This document shows positions 41,401 to 53,095 of a stretch of DNA of 64,000 bases, one piece after another. The stretch is from the NCBI GenBank assembly GCA_037951165.1, contig JBBDHG010000043.1:2168501-2232500 (forward strand). Direction: 5' to 3'. A program made the translations under genes and the position numbers. Each line of letters starts with the position of its first letter. The stretch's first letter is position 1. The notes beneath the pieces were generated by a model. It was not told the DNA's origin, did no database searches, and was given only the letters and a program-made list of their open reading frames with translations. The stretch comes from Lophius americanus (Eukaryota > Chordata > Actinopteri > Lophiiformes > Lophiidae).

Positions 41401-41840
41401 TCACGTGACTCCAGTCTCACACAGTTGAGGCGCACCCAGTCCGACCGGAGGAAAGAAAAAGTAGTAGGGTGGTGGTGGAAAAGAGCACAAAAGCATCTAA
41501 CTGTAACGATATTATTCCAGCTAAACCTCCACCCATTTGATTAACAATGCTTTTATAACTGCTGGGATTTATTCTGTCCACGAGGAGCGTTGATGCTTCT
41601 TTCCCAATAATTATAACCATAAATGAATGGAGCCATGACAAAAACATTCAGGATTCGTCTTTATTACAAGTGAAAGTAAAATATACATAAATATCATGAG
41701 ATGATTGACGAAGACTTGTTGATTTTTATATTGCACCAACAAATATTCAGACATGTTTATATTCGTACAAAGTTATATCTAGGGGTTGTTGAGGCTGATT
41801 AAATCAGCAGAAATAATGTATATTTTCTATGTATTATGAT
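38441..41840. other. Gene-poor stretch between rapunzel-like 1 and the Tc1-like copy
   Basis: No gene is recognised. Items seen: (GAT)n at 38080-38098 and 39371-39395, a 12-bp hairpin at 39071-39106, a poly-A run at 41193-41212, and at 40745-40905 a moderately GC-balanced block without repeats that could be a conserved non-coding element. Confidence 0.35.
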
Positions 41841-41841
41841 A

Positions 41842-42290
41842 CACACTGATCAGCCATAACATTAAAACCAACTGCCTAACATTACGGAAGTCTCTTCTTT
41901 GGTTCTGATACCTTTTCTATCAGTAGCAGCGCTAACTTTCTTTAACCAATATGTGCTACAGTAGCACTTCTGTGGAATCAGACAACGCCAACATGATACA
42001 CCAGTAAGCCTTAGGGGCCCATGACACTGTGGCCCTCCTTGGACCTTTACGTAAACATTAACCACTGGCGAGATGGGTCGGATCGCCACACTGGACCTGC
42101 GGTTCTGGAGATGTCCGAACGATCACAATTTGGCCCTTGTCAATCGCTCTTATCCTTAAACTAACCAGTTCTTCCTTCCAACTATTCAACTTGGAGGACA
42201 AAATGTGAAACATTATGAATAAGAACAAGATAATCAGTGTTATCCTGGATTCACCTGTGAGTGGTTTTAATGTTATGGGGAAGATCAGGG
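41842..42290 (-). mobile_element. Decayed, internally deleted Tc1-like transposon (copy 2)
   Basis: The left end CACACTGATCAGCCATAACA and the right end TGTTATGGGGAAGATCAGGG are inverted-repeat termini, and the flanks show TA on both sides (41840-41841 and 42291-42292), as expected for Tc1/mariner. The minus strand keeps two blocks of the transposase region ('gacaagggccaaattgtgat' and 'ccacagaagtgctactgtag'), so most of the body is deleted and no frame is intact. Same family as 32783-33100. Confidence 0.75.
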
Positions 42291-42292
42291 TA

Positions 42293-43187
42293 TAATAGCT
42301 CTGCAGATCTTCGCCATACTAAGGCCACACTGAACGTGGAGTAAAATGTTTTGCACAGTGTATTTGAATATAAGTAAATTCCAAGCTGAGAGCATAGACC
42401 ACTTCAATGCTGGGGAAGAGGATCAGTGAAGGGCTGTGAAATCTGTCTTACTCTCGTGAGTTATAAAATTTAACCTTGAGCAAGAAATGTATGAAAATAT
42501 GTTTTTTACTTGGTTCAAGCTCTTGGTTGCATTTTTGCAGTACTCACTCAAGTGACTTGAATAAACTGAAATAATCACTTGGAGATAAGTCCTTATCCAC
42601 ACCTACATGGCTACTTTTGAAAAAATCCCCTTTTCTCGGCGTTTGGCTCTTTTGTCCACAAACAAATGCTATAAACGGTCGACATAAACGGATACTTTGA
42701 AATCACCGTTCAGGGTTAATACTTTAAGAGTATCTGTTTGAGAAGTGTGAACGTGATTACTGGGAATCTCAGAGGCAGTAGACATGAAACGTCACGCTTG
42801 CGTCGCTATCGCCTTGCTGTGACGTCACCAAATGCGCCGGAATTTTGTTTGTTTACACAATTTTTTTATTTTTCTTTACACTATGTGATTATCCATTCCG
42901 CCAGAATAATGTTTTTTTAGCCTTTCTACGTGGTCTTTATACATATTTGCACCTTAAAAATGTTTACATTAATGAGGAACAGAGACTTCTGAATGCTTCT
43001 GATTGGTCAACATAGATTTACGGTTGTAGCTATTTCGCCCCCTGTTGGCTCGACATACTCCTGACAGCGCTTGTCATTCTTAACGATTATATGAGCTCCA
43101 TTACATCTATTCTTTCACCATGAAGCTGGAGCCAGGTGAAAGTTCCTAGGACATAAGTTTTTTTTGGTTAGGTTAAAAAACAATAAA
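42293..43187. other. Non-coding stretch
   Basis: No gene or clear repeat recognised. Short open frames only. Confidence 0.35.
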
Positions 43188-43245
43188 TAATAATAATACA
43201 TTTAATTTATAACGCACTTTACATTTGGATCAAATCTCAAAGTGC
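43188..43245 (-). mobile_element. Retroposon 3' tail, antisense copy
   Basis: (AAT)n followed by 'tataacgcactttacatttg' and 'gatcaaatctcaaagtgcc', the fifth recognisable copy of the ATT-tailed family in this window. Confidence 0.65.
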
Positions 43246-43698
43246 CAAAATAAACAGATATGATGTGTTTTTTAGTGAACTTTAGAGGTACTGGATGGCC
43301 AATAATGAGCTGTGACTTCAAAATAATTCATATTTTTGGCTAACTCAAAGACACAAGTCTTGATACTTGACCATATTAATCCAAACAAAATCAAATCACA
43401 TCAATATTTAATTTTGACACTGCTCATTGTCTTACAGGATTTCCCACAATTGTCCAATACAGCAACAGATACGAAGAGTAGTTTGAAATAAACACGTGAA
43501 AAAGTCCCTCGCAAAGCTAATATTTGTCATATTGTCAATACTTAACAAGTGGAAGCTGGCATGGAGATTTACAGCTCTCATATTTCTATAACACCCTGAA
43601 GCTGCTGTAAAACTAAAAAAATCAATACACGTAAGACATCCCAGAACCATAGCAGGTTATGCATCAGCGCCGACAATATTCATCAATACATTTGTATA

Positions 43699-43704
43699 TT
43701 TAAT
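43699..43704 (-). terminator. Possible polyadenylation signal of rapunzel (393 aa)
   Basis: ATTAAA on the minus strand, about 95 nt after the stop. A variant signal, chosen because no canonical AATAAA is seen between it and the stop. Confidence 0.35.
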
Positions 43705-43796
43705 TGGACATATACATTTCTCTGGTAAAGACATTCATGTACTGACTGGTCGCTCGCGTCCTCCTGGATGCAGCCACTGTAGGTTTTTCTGCGCGT

Positions 43797-44978
43797 CTAC
43801 TCGGGGTGGATACACAGGTAGGCTCTTTTGTGTTTTCCGTAATAGTAACAATCCTCATGGAAGTTGTTGGTTTCCACCACCTCCTTGTAATGGCTGACAG
43901 CGTGGACCAGGCAGTTGGGGAAGCTCTTACTCAAAGTTAGAGCCAATCCCATCATGTTCCCCTTCAGCTTTGAGGTTTCAATCTGATCCTGAATCTGACT
44001 CTTGTTAATGGATTTGGGCTTGACGCAGAAAGACACCACCACTTTGATTTTATTCTTGGTGAAAATGTCAAACCAGTTGGCGCCTCCACTTCCGTGGTAC
44101 TTCTTTCCCGCCAGCCAGTTGAAAAAGAAAACCTTCTCCCTGTCGCCGAAGGCCCTGATGGACCAGCTGACCCAGTCATATTTCTTGATAAGTGAAGCCA
44201 GAATGGTCTTGATGAAGTCTTGGTTGACAATGGCGGTATTCTCCTGAAGAAAGTGCTCCATGTCCAGCTTGGCTTGATCGGCAAAGTTCTCTGTACAGTC
44301 ATCCACGGCTGCTTTCATTCGTTTTTCCACATCTTCCATCCGGTCCTGCCACTTTTTCACCATCTCCTCTCCCACCGCCCCTTCCTTGAGGGCAGCGTGG
44401 CCCATGACGGCGATAATGCCCACCACGAAGAGCTTCTTCAGCCGGGCACAGAAATCCTCAACAGCTCTTCTGCTTCTTTGCTCAGTGGTGACCACTGTTT
44501 CTAGCAAAGGGTCTCCTGAGGTGTTTTCCCCAGTGACAGCATTGTAGAGAGCATCCAAGTTCAAGTCGCCATCAGTGTTCTCGTAATGGCTGAGGAACTT
44601 CTCCAGCTTCTTCTCCTTGAACTTTGGCTTGGCGTTGACAAAGTCCTGGAACTTCTCGTACTGGCTGAGCATCTGCGCCTCCCGATCAAAGTTCTGCTTG
44701 TTCAGTGACGTCCTCTGAAGCTCCAGGGCAATTTTATCGATCTCATCTTGGATTCCCTCGAGTTGCTGGTTGACCTGCTCAAACTGCTGGGTCATGTAGC
44801 GAGCCTCCTTGCTGTCCGGGTTGCTGAGCAACTCGGCAGAAGCCACGAACACGGCCTCCAAGATGGGATGAAGCTGCCCCACGGTGGCCGCTAGCACCTC
44901 GGAAGCCTGCCCCATGATCTCCACTCCTTTCTCGATCTTATCCCTGTTCTGCACGAGCCAATCCGCCACGCTGGTCAT
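43797..44978 (-). CDS. rpz: Rapunzel protein (393 aa), likely rpz ortholog
   Basis: A single coding exon of 394 codons including stop. It resembles the fish Rapunzel protein as I remember it (N-terminal ADWLVQNRDKIEKGVEIMG). Layout: N-terminal helical region with SKEARYMTQQFEQV (56-69) and a coiled-coil-like stretch (70-95); NAVTGE (146-151); SRRAVEDFCARLKKLF leading into a hydrophobic helix at about 182-197 (LFVVGIIAVMGHAAL); an amphipathic helix (203-240); KKYDWVSWSIR (265-275); and a C-terminal domain with VVVSFCVKP (313-321) and a HKRAYLCIH end. In-frame start is the first ATG after a 5' UTR acceptor at 45034-45035 on the minus strand, so the promoter lies further right (see 46545-46635). 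Molecular function is unknown in the family. The rpz symbol rests on recollection and on overall similarity, not on a search. Confidence 0.85.
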   Translation of the reverse strand: MTSVADWLVQNRDKIEKGVEIMGQASEVLAATVGQLHPILEAVFVASAELLSNPDSKEARYMTQQFEQVNQQLEGIQDEIDKIALELQRTSLNKQNFDREAQMLSQYEKFQDFVNAKPKFKEKKLEKFLSHYENTDGDLNLDALYNAVTGENTSGDPLLETVVTTEQRSRRAVEDFCARLKKLFVVGIIAVMGHAALKEGAVGEEMVKKWQDRMEDVEKRMKAAVDDCTENFADQAKLDMEHFLQENTAIVNQDFIKTILASLIKKYDWVSWSIRAFGDREKVFFFNWLAGKKYHGSGGANWFDIFTKNKIKVVVSFCVKPKSINKSQIQDQIETSKLKGNMMGLALTLSKSFPNCLVHAVSHYKEVVETNNFHEDCYYYGKHKRAYLCIHPE

Positions 44979-45033
44979 TTTTGCTTCACGTATCTCGCAC
45001 TGACTACTCTACTTTTAATCCCGCAGCTGGTGC

Positions 45034-46544
45034 CTGAAAGAAGAAGGAACATCAACATTCCTATTAAAGTTTATTGCAATGTGCCGTTTTTACATTACAG
45101 AAAAAAAATGGTGGTCCGTTTTCTTTCTTTCTTTCTTTCTTTTTTCCAGGCATATTTGGCAGAGCAAATACAATAATCTGACATCAAGTCATCTTTTCTC
45201 TCACAGTACATTTTCCTGACAAACAAAACCCTTACACTAAAGCAAACGGCCGGTCCTGTCAGAACATGCAGGCATCCAGTTTCATGCCGCGCCCTCAGAG
45301 CCTCAACTCATGACAGGGACTCACTTTTAAGCCTTGGTGGCAATGACATTTATGGAGCAAAGTACACAAAGTAATCGCACAAGGATGGCAATTCAGAGCC
45401 AATCTCAAACACGCTGTGTGTGCTCATGAATTAGGATGTGACGTATTGTGCAACAGAGCAGTTGTGGCCCTTTGGGATGTCTTTTTTTGTTATTGCGCTA
45501 ACAATAGCCAAGGCCCAGAGCAAACACAGATGTTCACAATCTGCTGGATTTTTTTTTTTTTTGGTAATGATAGTATGATTTTTTTTTTTTTGGTTTAAAA
45601 GACTCAGGAGAGAACTGGTTTCTCGCTCCCTAGAGCCCATATCCAGTTCAGAAAGAGGCACACCCAAGTCTGAGAGAAGAAAATTCCCACCGTTGCACTT
45701 GTTCAATAATGGAATCACACACCTATCATCTTTACAGCCAAAACACATTAAATACCGTGTTTTCAGAGAGAGAATAAATAGACAAATCTAGGTTTACATG
45801 TGTGAGCACAGAACATGAGCTGACTGGTAACTGCTGCAGTGATGAGATCAATGGTTGTAGGTTTTTTTTTTTTACAGCCTATCGCCGCACTAATTAGATT
45901 AACCATATTCAGTCACATGCCAGCAGTGTGGATTTTTCCACATTTCTATATAAAGCAGCCGATGCAAATCATCATCATCAAAAAAAAAAAAAGTGTTCCA
46001 TTCAACATCTGAATTTGTTATTACATAACAGGATTAACTTCCATTCTATTAATAGGAGAGAAAAAAAACATTAAAGAAAGTACTTACTGAGTAATTATCC
46101 TGGTTGGTCCCTTGTGAAAATGAAAATAAAGAAAAGTCTGTCTTCTTTGAATAGAACAATTGAAATATATTTTGGTGAGAAGAAAAGAAAAAGGCGAGTC
46201 CCACTCAGTACTTGATCAAACACTGTTCTCCCCTTTCACTGGGATATGCTTCCCTCTTCACAGCTTTAATGGAGACCGCGTATGTAACTCCTCAACAAAC
46301 CACATCCCCCAAAGGCCTCATCTGACGTCTCACCTGAATTCTTATGCATTTAAAACAACTTAAAAGATGGCAGCTCAACTTTTAAGGACATAAAAGACAA
46401 AAAATACAAATTCCTTAAAACTTTCTCACGACAATGAGCTTCATAGATGATTCTCTCTTCCTCTCTTTCACACTGGTTATAAACCGGTGAGGAAGATGAT
46501 GGAGATGCTCTATGAAGATTGAGAGTAGAATAAGATGAACTCAC
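45034..46544 (-). other. 5' UTR intron of rpz (inferred)
   Basis: The acceptor (TTCTTTCAG on minus) at 45034-45040 and the donor (AAAG then GTGAGT) at 46544 would frame a 1.5-kb intron. Within it are poly-T runs at 45545-45595, a TTTC run near 45125-45145, and nothing that looks coding. Confidence 0.5.
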
Positions 46545-46635
46545 CTTTCTAGTTAAATATCCACCAGGCGACGGTCCAGTTACCCACCAGTCCAGCTGTG
46601 CCTGTGAGCACCAGTCTCCCTGGGATGTATATATA
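46545..46635 (-). promoter_or_regulatory. TATA box and non-coding first exon of rpz (inferred)
   Basis: On the minus strand TATATATA lies at 46635-46628, so transcription would start near 46600. The next strong donor (AGAAAG then GTGAGT) follows at 46544, giving a first exon of about 55 nt that joins the acceptor at 45034. Just upstream is a GA-rich tract (plus-strand CT run, 46639-46683), a frequent companion of TATA promoters. The link to rpz is inferred from order and strand. Confidence 0.5.
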
Positions 46636-46638
46636 CTC

Positions 46639-46645
46639 TCTCCCT

Positions 46646-46683
<38 letters not shown>
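46639..46683 (-). repeat. (GA)n tract upstream of the rpz TATA box
   Basis: Plus strand reads CT dinucleotides, minus strand GA. Similar shorter GA/CT tracts follow at 46832-46880 and 46905-46945. Confidence 0.9.
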
Positions 46684-46687
<4 letters not shown>

Positions 46688-46699
46688 ACTCCCCCCACT

Positions 46700-49600
46700 G
46701 GAACTACTCCATCCAGTTCCAGCATTCCTCAGAAACCCACTCCGAAAGGGATGAGGGGCCGGCACTGACACAGATAACACCCTGTAAACACTCCCCATGC
46801 AGGGACACCATGCACCCTGGGAAAATAAAAAGACTCTCTCTCTCTTTCTCCTTATCTCGCTTTCTCTCTCTCTCTCCGTCTGAATGTGTATGTGTCTGAA
46901 ACAGGCAGGCAGAGAGAGAGAGAAAGAGGGAGAGAAAGAGGGAAGAAGAATAAAAGGAGACCAGTGGGCTTCGGTAAAGCGACCCATCAGGACAAAACCC
47001 TTTTTGTTTTGGCTGGAATAAGGTTGCCATGGCCACCGCTCCGGTTCCTCTGAGTTCTGTGAGACTAAGAATGCTCAAAAGCCCAAATCATCCGCCTGTG
47101 TTTGCAACAAGTTGCAACTCACAGCATGTTTGTACTGTGAATAACAAAATAAAACATTCTTTTCTCATATGGGCCAATCCTGATTTCAGTAATGTTGACC
47201 TGCGTCACACTCAATCGGATAATAGCGATGAAAATCTATTGGATTCAAGTATTGTGATAAAAGACGACATTTGCCCGGAAGAGGCGGAATCAGTCCGTCA
47301 CAGAGGAGCCCAATGAAAGACAGGCTGTGTTTCCCAGTAAACGCCATGACTGTTTGAAACCTTCTGCTTTGTAAAGCGGGCCGTGACACACACAAATCAC
47401 ACACAGCCTGATGTCACTATCAACGCTCACAGGAAGAGGCGGGACGGATGTCTGCAGCAGACTGATGCTGGTCAGCCGACAGAAGAGGGTTAGGTGAGCA
47501 CGTCCGCCGCTACCTTCCTCCGGTGTCGCCCCACTGTCAGATCTCACACTCGACTTGCTTACAATCATCCAAAAAGTGGAGGATAACTTTCAACGGTATG
47601 TGGCGCGAAGGGTGCTACAGGCTGATGCTGGTAAACACTGCGATCAGGCCCGGGTGTGACATCACTCAGCTGCAGAACCTCAATCGCTCCCTCAATGATG
47701 TGTGTCTCTAAAATGTTTTTCTGAATTTATTTTCTTTTTTACGCTGGGAAAAGAAAATCAACTAAACGATCCGACAGCGTGGCGGCAAAGCGTGGAGTTT
47801 TCTGGTAAAGGTTTGATTTTGTTGTCTGAGGCTTCAGGCTCAGCAGGTGGTGAAATATCTGAGACCATTATGGTCGGCTGAGGAGAGAGAGGCTGAAAGC
47901 TTTCTAGCAGGTTTTCTGGGTTTACCCAGCATGCATCCAGTCAGCATGTTTGCTGGAATGAAGTAATCTCTTCTCGTAATATTATCTCGCTAAAAAGCCC
48001 TTTATATCGCCACAGGGCGAAGCTCCTCTACCGTTGATGACGCCATCATCCGCCGCCATGTTGGTAGCCTGAGCGTAAAAAAACACTGGCTTCAGACTTT
48101 TGACATTTTCAAGCTGAAGTGGCAGAGAAGTGATGAAGATATCATTCACTTCTTACACTAACAAAGAAGAAGACGATGAATATATTGTTGCAGGATTACT
48201 GTTTCGTATTGTGACTGATGGAGGATCGTGATTACTATTTAGCTCAAGAAAAATCCACAGCCTCGAATGAAACAGGAAGACTTAGAATTCGTGAAAGGTT
48301 TGACGGGTAAACTGGTGACTGTTTGGGTGATTGTTTTTTTCATGGTGATAAATAATAAGTTCCTGCCCCCCCTGGGACGGAGCCGCCGCCACAATACAGA
48401 GCATCATTTTTTAATATTGGTTATCTCACATTTTTTTACAGAATAAAATGACTAAATAATAAATATAATCTCTAAATATCTAGATACTTGAGTAAAAGTA
48501 TCATAGACGATGACATCATTTGACACTTAGAGGACACCGTAGAGTTTTGGATAGGGAGGGGTGAGCTGGTGAGTTATAAAAGTTGCAAACTGGAACTGCT
48601 AAATGCCTTTAAATTTTACACACTGCACCTTTACATTTTTTGTAGCAATAATGCATCAGGAGAAAGTATGATGTGGTTCCATTGAAACAAAATTCCCCAA
48701 ATATACCACATGCTTTTTGTCGGTATCACGTTAATTGGAACATCTCAGACTTTTACTCATTGCCGATGATATTTGCATGTTTGAATCTTCATTCTGTAAA
48801 AATGATAAGCTTTTATGTCATTTTATCCAAAGCTTATAACTTTTTCATCTCATGACATCAAGAATAGAAAGAATTTCATGAATGCCCGAGGGGAAATGAA
48901 TATAATTCAAAATAAATCCGGTAACAGAGGTTGTTCGGTCTTTGTTTGTTGTTTCTATCGTCAAGCTGATGATAAAGGACTTCCTCCTCCCCTGGAGAGA
49001 TTGACCACGGTTTATCTCTTTAACCTTGGTCAACAGCTAGTGTTTCCTCCTTACCACAAGATGGCTCCTCAGCTCACAGGAAAACCCCCCAGCCGCTCGT
49101 CCCCTGACAGAATACATGCCGCATCTTCTGGGAATGGTTTGTCTTTACAAATCCGACTCAAAAGAAGCTCTTCAACGTGAGTGGACATCTGTCTGTTTCC
49201 ACACCCTCCACTTAGAGAGGAGAGAGAGTTTACTTCACAGACCTTACAATCTAATCAATGAACCATTTTGCTTTTTAATTTTCTTTCCTGAGCCATAAAA
49301 GACGCCGTCATTCTCTCATAAAGTAAAAGGCGATTTCTGCTGACACAGATATTTTCTCTGATGTCTCATACACTCTCCTGAGTGTATCAAAGGATTGCTT
49401 CACAAATAGAAAGCGGTTTGCAGCATAGACTAGATTTAGTAACCGTCATCCTGGATTTGGCTGCATCCCATGGGGAAATAGATGCGGACGGGAGCGATGG
49501 GTCTTTGAATACAGCTGAGTTGTGAAAATGAAAAGGTTTTCCTGCAGTAATGGATGCCTGATTTGGGGATTTTTCCAGAGCCCTCATTCAACTAGATTAA

Positions 49601-50930
49601 TAGTGGATACTTGGACACATCACCCCCACATTTCCCTGGAAACTCCACAAATGACAGGAAGGGGTCTGTTCACAGGCGTTTGATGCATTATGAAGCTGAG
49701 AGGAAGACCTGCTGAGGTGTAAACCTTCATCAAGCACCAGCTTATTCTCCAAATTTATCAGCTAATTAATGTCAATATATCTCCAAAATGAACGAGACCA
49801 CACACAAAAATGTCTTATTATGGGCAATAGTCAGATTTCTGTGTGAAATTAAATCAAATTTTATGCAATAATACAATATAACGTGCTACAACCACATTCT
49901 AGGTGCATTAGCAGTTAGCATTAATCTTGTATCTTGAAGACTGCGGTCTCCGGCAGGTTGTGAATATTTCATGAATGTATTTCTGCGCCGTTTCCACAGC
50001 GTTTACCGTTTACCACGGCTTTGATGAAGGCGAACATTCCAGCCACAGATGTGTTTCACTTTACTCACACGATAGCATCAAAACCAAGAGAAGAATGCAT
50101 CGGGAGTGTGATCAGATCTATTAGAACACATTTGTACGCAGTCAGGGTCACGCTGTGGTCGCGTGTCAGTAAAGACTAAATACAGTCCAACGGTCTGATC
50201 ACATACTAAATGTAAATATTGAATGATAACAAATCTCAAAAATCCGTATCAAAAGGTGGTAAGAGATAAAAAAAAATAGTCAAGACTTTTTCATTCAGAA
50301 AAGTCTTGACCTGGGATGAACTCTGTCAGCCAGCGACTTCTTCAGCCCTCCGCTGGCAGGTTTCCACCATTATTGTGTTCTAGTTGGTTTCTTTGACTGT
50401 CAGCAGTGATTTTTTTTGTGTGAGACAAACACCAGAGCATCAGCACACACATTTTGGTTTGAAGGTTTTGATTTCATTCCGGGTATCGTTAGCCCGCCAC
50501 CCCCCATCCGTCCCCCCACCCGTCCACGTCCCTCGGCAGATGTTTCCGGGTCACAGAGAACATGGCGTCCAGTGACAGATTAAGCATCAGTTGGGTCTAA
50601 GGAAGCCAAGCGAGAGCGGAGACAAAGAGATTGTGCTTCCTCCCTCCTTTTCAAGGACAGTTTCATGGAAAATGAAAGTGACCCAACTGCAATCAGGTCC
50701 TTTTTTGCTGATTGTTGACTGTTTGTCTTCTGCTGTGACATCATCACTGGGTTGTTTACATTACAACACACTTCCAGGGTTTGTTTTTTTACCTGATGAG
50801 AGTTGGAGTAGGAGTGTGTGATCACTCTTGTATGTGTTTGTACGTCCACAAGATAAGTTCTCTTATACCACTCTGTTTTTCACACCTTGGGACTCAGTTG
50901 ATATCGGCTGTGCTCTTCATCCAGCCACAT
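46700..50930. other. Gene-poor stretch upstream of rpz
   Basis: No gene is recognised; all open frames are short. A perfect 12-bp hairpin lies at 50279-50310. The block 49400-49600 is free of repeats and could be conserved non-coding sequence, but nothing in it decides this. Confidence 0.35.
50279..50310. repeat. Perfect 12-bp hairpin
   Basis: GTCAAGACTTTT (50279-50290) and AAAAGTCTTGAC (50299-50310) are exact complements around an 8-nt loop. The left arm is preceded by an A run, so it is not followed by a T-run as in a bacterial terminator; no function is apparent. Confidence 0.85.
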
Positions 50931-50940
50931 CAATCCAAGG

Positions 50941-50993
50941 TGACTCACCTTCATCATTAGCCAATCATCCTTCTGCTGTCTTTTCTATATAAG
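50941..50993 (+). promoter_or_regulatory. Compact AP-1 / CCAAT / TATA promoter
   Basis: TGACTCA (50941-50947), GCCAATCA with CCAAT at 50961-50965, and CTATATAAG at 50985-50993 occur in the order and spacing of a classical RNA polymerase II promoter; transcription would begin near 51015-51020. No known gene follows. It could drive a small gene (next entry), a non-coding RNA, or be part of a solo LTR. Confidence 0.45.
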
Positions 50994-51142
50994 ACTCTCT
51001 CTCCATTCCTCTTGTACTTTCACGCGGCTGATTTTCGCAGCCTCCACATCTTCAACCCATCGCAGATACATCAACTTCACCGTTCATCAGTCTCAGCAGA
51101 GTCATCAACCGCCACCGCCACCAGCATCCAGACTCCAAAGGA

Positions 51143-51256
51143 ATGATATACCAGTGGTTGTTCAGGGCAGATTCTCTTCATCACAATCTCCCTGAAGAGT
51201 TTGAGCAACAAAGACTTTCAGACCGACCCATTAACAGATATCATCTGTTGTATTAA
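51143..51256 (+). CDS. Possible small protein (37 aa) downstream of the compact promoter
   Basis: The first ATG after the predicted start site opens a 37-codon frame ending TAA at 51254-51256. The product begins MIYQWLFRADSLHH and ends DRPINRYHLLY, with an acidic middle (LPEEFEQQR). It has no signal peptide or membrane segment and I recognise no family. Support is only positional: a good promoter about 150 nt upstream and the first ATG of the inferred transcript. It could equally be chance. Confidence 0.2.
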   Translation: MIYQWLFRADSLHHNLPEEFEQQRLSDRPINRYHLLY

Positions 51257-52679
51257 TCAATCATCTCCATTTCATTCTCTTCCCCCCCTGAGTGGGAGAC
51301 ATCTGGAGTTTGGTCACCATTGTACAGCGCCCCAACTCGACATCATCACCAGAATATATTTCTGCAAGCTGGGCATAAACCACTTCCTGTCCACATCCAG
51401 AACTGCTCTGTGTGTCTTGAGTCCTCATGTACGTGATTCCAACTAGTAGAGTAATCGTCTTTAGAGATAGAACTCTGATTAACAATCATTACAGGACTTT
51501 GTGACCTTTGACTTTGTCTGGAAACTATGTCATGATTCCTCAAGTTTTACAAACGGACGGTACAATCCTTCAAAAAGTGACCTGACTTTTTACCTCATCT
51601 TGCCTTTTTGGGGAAAGATTATGGAGGCACTTATGAAAAGTGAAATTGTTTTAGACGTTGACTATTCAACAGCTGTATAACAGTTAACACTGGAACTGTT
51701 AAACGGCTAAATTTACAGTATCATTGACCAACCCTTAGTCACTTCCGTCCTCTTAGCCCTTTTATTGAGCTGCTGTGTACAGTCGGCTCATGGTCCATAA
51801 CACAAGTGAACTTTGACCAGGTGGAGTCACGCCCCAGCGGTCTCTATGTGCAACAGTGACTCCGACAGTGAAAGGCTGACAGGCCTCTTCACTACAGGCC
51901 CATCCGTCATTCACACAGATCAATACAAACCCGGGTTAGATCCGAGGATACAGATGAAGGCTCAGAGTCTGGGAGAAGAGGACTTATTGATTGCAGGCAG
52001 ATTTAACCCTGAGTCCGTCTTTGCCCTTACGTGAGTGAAGCAAACCTTCAAGCTCCGTCCAAATTGGAAATCGAATTACTCTTACCGGCAGACATTTAGT
52101 TTAATCATTTTATTGTAGTCCTCTAAAAAAGGCCCATATGTTTTGATTTTACGTCACTGTCAATTTTCTGTTTTATTTTTAATTAAACTAATTCAAGATT
52201 CTCTTCCTTGAAACTTCATGTCATATTATTTGAAGTCAGTTAATTTCAACAATAAAAGTTCCGTCTGTTACCTTACACCATTTTGGCCTTTGCTCTGTTA
52301 CAGCTTCTCTTCCTCTGCAGTGACGATGGGTGGTGGTGCAGAAAGCTGGGACAAACCAGAAAAAGCGTTCCAGGGAATAGAATTTGTTTTACACAACAGA
52401 TCGATACAGCAATTACAACTAATTCACTAATGCTTTTGTGCAGAGGCAAACAAGCCTTAGGGACTATTTACACTCACACTCAGAGGAAAAACAACCAGAA
52501 GCACCCAGAATCACATCATCGCCCGGCATCTACTCAGATCCTACCGGTATCCTCTCAGAAAACACGGCATCTTAGCTGAAGGACAGACTGAAACAATTCT
52601 AAATGAAAGTCTGACGCAGAAACCGCTGCCTGATGAAACGGTAGTGAAGTCAGCAGACATCAATTTTATCTCATCACAA
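51257..52679. other. Non-coding stretch
   Basis: No gene recognised. A pyrimidine-rich acceptor-like site ending CTCTGCAG near 52320 precedes a short open frame (MGGGAESWDKPEKAFQG), with no other support for an exon. Confidence 0.3.
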
Positions 52680-52689
52680 ATTAACCTTA

Positions 52690-53095
52690 CCTTCCTTTAC
52701 GACCTACCCACCCAATTAACTACCTACTACCATACTACCATACATAGCTACCTACCGTCCTTAGCTACCTTACCTACTTACCCAACTACAGACCTACATA
52801 TCTACCTAGCTAAATATCTACCCACCCACCTACCTACCTACTTACCTATCTACCTAAATACTTACCTAAATATATACCTACCTACCTACTCACCTATCTA
52901 CCTAGGTATCTACCTTGCCTACCTACCTAAATATCTACCCATTTACCTATCTACCTACCAACCTACCCAAGCTATCTTACTCAATTACCTACAGGTGATG
53001 GTAAGTTAGTTAAGGTCGATAGTTAGGTAGATAGGTAAGTAGATGGGTAGGTAAGTAGGTAGGTACCTACCTTACCTTACCTACCTACCTATGTC
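52690..53095 (+). repeat. (TACC)n array with an internal inverted (GGTA)n block
   Basis: Imperfect CTAC/TACC tetranucleotides run from about 52690 to 52993. The strand sense then flips to GGTA/AGGT words at about 52995-53064 and back to TACC at about 53065-53095. The 53050-53085 part can fold on itself (GTAGGTAGGTACCTACCT). Confidence 0.9.

Noticed and set aside
50279..50310. Rho-independent-type terminator
   Set aside because: Eukaryotic context, no gene upstream, no T-run after the stem.
51201..52034. Short frames after the orphan promoter taken as one gene
   Set aside because: Frames are short, out of phase with each other and without convincing splice sites; only the first-ATG 37-codon frame was kept, at low confidence.
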